Origin: Roseibium marinum | GTDB taxonomy: Bacteria; Pseudomonadota; Alphaproteobacteria; Rhizobiales; Stappiaceae | NCBI RefSeq assembly: GCF_002906165.1 | Contig: NZ_PPCN01000005.1 | Span: 62,001 to 126,000, forward strand | Length of the DNA stretch: 64,000 bases | Reading direction: 5' to 3' | Part shown: positions 62,293 to 64,000 of the stretch, one piece after another | How the letters are laid out: every line of letters starts with the position of its first letter | Numbering within the stretch: the first letter of the stretch is position 1 | The notes under the pieces: generated by a model | Database searches by the model: none | Told to the model about the DNA's origin: nothing | What the model saw: only the letters and a program-made list of their open reading frames with translations | Translations under genes and position numbers: made by a program

Positions 62293-63153
62293 ATGAAGGT
62301 GCGCCCCTACCTTGGATGGTTCGTAACGCCCGCGGGTTTCGTGGCGTTCGGTTTCTCCGCCGCGCTGGTCGCTGTTCTGCAATTCAGCTTCCGTGCGTAT
62401 ATTCCGGGGATGCTCGAGCCGGGCGGCTTCACGCTGTCCAATTTCTCCGAAATCGTGCACCCCGCCTATGGCCGCGCCTTCGCCCGGACGCTGGCGTTGT
62501 GCTTTTACACGGCCCTGTTTTCGCTGATCCTGGCCTATCCGCTTGCGCTCGCCCTCTTGCGAACCCGCAGCAGGTTCATGCGCAGCACCATTCTCGTTAT
62601 CGCCGTGACGCCGCTTTTCCTCGGCGAGATCGTCAGAACCTATTCCTGGATTATCGTTCTGGGCAATCAGGGCTTCGTCAATTCCGTGCTGCTCGGGCTG
62701 GGTATCGTCGACAAGCCCGTCCATCTCATGTTCACCACTACCGGCGTCGTTGTGGCTCTGGTCCACTTCACCATGCCGATCGTCTTCGTCATGCTGACGG
62801 CCGCCCTCGCGCATATCGACCGCAATCTCGACAAGGCGGCCCAGAGTCTCGGCGCCGGTCCGATCCGGACTTTTCTCACAGTGACGCTGCCGCTGTCGGT
62901 CCCGGGAATTGTCGCCGGCACGACCACGGCGTTTGCATGGACCTTCAGCGCCTTCGCCACACCGCAGCTTATCGGCGGCGGACAGGTCACCACGATTTCA
63001 ACCCTGGTTTACCAAGTCGGCTTTGCTTCCTTCAATTTTCCGTTTGCCGCAAGCCTGTCGCTGGCCGGGCTGGTTTTCACCTTTCTTGTGCTGGCGCTGA
63101 TCGGATTCATCGCACAGCGGATCATCCCGGCAGGAGAAACCCATGCCCGCTAA
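62293..63153 (+). CDS. PotB-like ABC permease
   Basis: A 286-residue permease with six membrane helices. I chose ATG 62293 because the upstream in-frame extension runs through the hairpin. The EAA-type loop AQSLGAGPIRTFLTVTLPLSVPGIVAGT lies at about 190-217. Overlaps the second permease by eleven bases. Confidence 0.88.
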   Translation: MKVRPYLGWFVTPAGFVAFGFSAALVAVLQFSFRAYIPGMLEPGGFTLSNFSEIVHPAYGRAFARTLALCFYTALFSLILAYPLALALLRTRSRFMRSTILVIAVTPLFLGEIVRTYSWIIVLGNQGFVNSVLLGLGIVDKPVHLMFTTTGVVVALVHFTMPIVFVMLTAALAHIDRNLDKAAQSLGAGPIRTFLTVTLPLSVPGIVAGTTTAFAWTFSAFATPQLIGGGQVTTISTLVYQVGFASFNFPFAASLSLAGLVFTFLVLALIGFIAQRIIPAGETHAR

Positions 63154-63952
63154 GCTGGTTTCAAAGGGACTGAAAGTTCTCGGATATCTGGTAGTCGCAG
63201 GGATACTCGGGTTCGTGCTGCTCCCGGCAATTGTCGTGACTGTCGCTTCGTTCAACCAGTCGGCCATTCTTGCCTTTCCGCCAAAGGAATTGTCGTGGCG
63301 CTGGTACATCAACGCGTTCAGCTATGCTGATTTTGGTCACGGGTTGCGCAACAGCCTCGTTGTGACCTTCTGGGGATCCTCGATCGCGCTGCTTGTCGGA
63401 GGCGCGTTCGGATATGCGCTGTTTCGCTATGAGTTCCGCTTCAGGCGAACACTCGAGATGATACTGCTTTCGCCACTGGTCATTCCGCAGTTCACGATCG
63501 GGCTCGGTCTGCTGATGCTCGCCTCGATGATCTCGGTGCCACGCACCTATCCTCTGGTCGTCTTCACGCATACGGTCATTGTATTGCCGTTCGTGCTGCG
63601 GTCGGTTTTCATCTCGTTGCAGAACTTCAACACGCGTTACGAATCCGTCGCTGCAAGTCTTGGGGCATCGCCCGGCCGCGTGCTGACGACGGTCACGATC
63701 CCGCTGCTGTTGCCCGGGCTTTTGAGCGGCTGGCTGTTTGCCGCCATTCTTTCCTTCAACGAATTCACCGCGACGCTGTTCGTCGCCAACCAGGCCACAC
63801 ATACGCTGCCGGTCGCCATGTACAATTATGTGCGGGAATATGCCGACCCCACACTTGCCGCGCTGTCGGTGGTCTACATCCTCGCCACGGCCGGATTGCT
63901 TCTGGCGGCAAATGCCATCTTCGGACTCGACAAGGTATTCAATGTTGATTGA
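63143..63952 (+). CDS. PotC-like ABC permease
   Basis: A 269-residue permease with six membrane helices and the EAA-like loop AASLGASPGRVLTTVTIPLLLPGLLSG near 170-197. It forms a heterodimer with the PotB-like protein. Its stop overlaps the ATPase start. Confidence 0.88.
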   Translation: MPAKLVSKGLKVLGYLVVAGILGFVLLPAIVVTVASFNQSAILAFPPKELSWRWYINAFSYADFGHGLRNSLVVTFWGSSIALLVGGAFGYALFRYEFRFRRTLEMILLSPLVIPQFTIGLGLLMLASMISVPRTYPLVVFTHTVIVLPFVLRSVFISLQNFNTRYESVAASLGASPGRVLTTVTIPLLLPGLLSGWLFAAILSFNEFTATLFVANQATHTLPVAMYNYVREYADPTLAALSVVYILATAGLLLAANAIFGLDKVFNVD

Positions 63953-64000
63953 TCAGCCCAGCGCTTCAACCAGCCGCGAAGTACAGATTTCGCTTTCCGG
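63942..64000 (+). CDS. PotA-like ABC ATPase, 3' end outside the window
   Basis: Only 19 codons are visible: MLIDQPSASTSREVQISLS and then the window ends. VQISLSG is the usual first strand of ABC ATPase domains before the Y-loop. It overlaps the permease stop by eleven bases; ATG in frame. The assignment rests on position and this strand. Confidence 0.6.
   Translation, partial: MLIDQPSASTSREVQISLS

Overview
The window looks like chromosomal DNA of a metabolically versatile alphaproteobacterium, most likely a Hyphomicrobiales member resembling Roseibium/Labrenzia. This is inferred from the high GC by eye, dense ATGA-overlapping operons, many TRAP and ABC uptake systems with their own substrate-binding proteins, the GntR/LysR/LacI/SorC regulator mix, and dispersed hairpin repeats. 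No rRNA, tRNA or CRISPR was seen. Almost everything is catabolic: uptake systems paired with oxidoreductases and a local regulator.

Layout. (1) 1-5972: GMC oxidoreductase (5' end outside the window), SDR, second GMC enzyme, DUF993 aldolase-like protein and LacI repressor, one tight operon of unknown substrate. (2) 5973-10610: insertion-sequence debris, then an RND pump and its adaptor on the minus strand, without an outer-membrane channel gene. (3) 11377-25812: an aromatic O-demethylation and ring-cleavage locus. It holds a GntR regulator, a LigM-like tetrahydrofolate-dependent O-demethylase, an array of eight 103-bp structured repeats, a TRAP transporter, a type I extradiol dioxygenase, GalB/GalC/GalD-type enzymes, PurU, a LysR protein with two DNA-binding domains, a second LigM homologue and a MetF homologue. 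The genes fit demethylation of methoxylated aromatics to gallate or 3-O-methylgallate, ring opening to 4-oxalomesaconate, conversion to pyruvate plus oxaloacetate, and disposal of the methyl group through MetF and PurU. (4) 25813-26824: a low-GC cassette with one membrane-protein gene between short direct repeats. (5) 26825-34252: a ferulate-type cluster (feruloyl-CoA synthase, crotonase, MarR, amidohydrolase) and a second TRAP transporter preceded by two copies of a related 102-bp structured repeat.

(6) 34661-46386: a sugar or polyol operon with a ribose-type ABC transporter, SorC regulator, aldo/keto reductase, GlpD-like dehydrogenase, class I aldolase, FGGY kinase, an alcohol-dehydrogenase N-terminal fragment and a third GMC enzyme. 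A small inverted-repeat element sits at the stop codon of the ATPase gene. (7) 46423-54469: GntR regulator, full Liv-type ABC transporter, SDR and BKACE (DUF849), probably uptake and cleavage of a beta-hydroxy/beta-keto acid. (8) 54771-56017: RcnR/DmeR-type Ni/Co sensor and CDF exporter. (9) 56199-57589: a divergent type II dehydroquinase and a GhrA-like dehydrogenase. (10) 57536-64000: LysR regulator divergent from an HpaB/HpaC two-component monooxygenase, RidA protein and a PotDBCA-like ABC transporter whose ATPase gene runs off the window.

The main points for follow-up are the gallate-type pathway that uses a type I dioxygenase, the shared TGTATACA operator linking ligM-1 to metF, the tandem-domain LysR regulator, and the covarying 102-103-bp hairpin repeats placed ahead of both TRAP operons.
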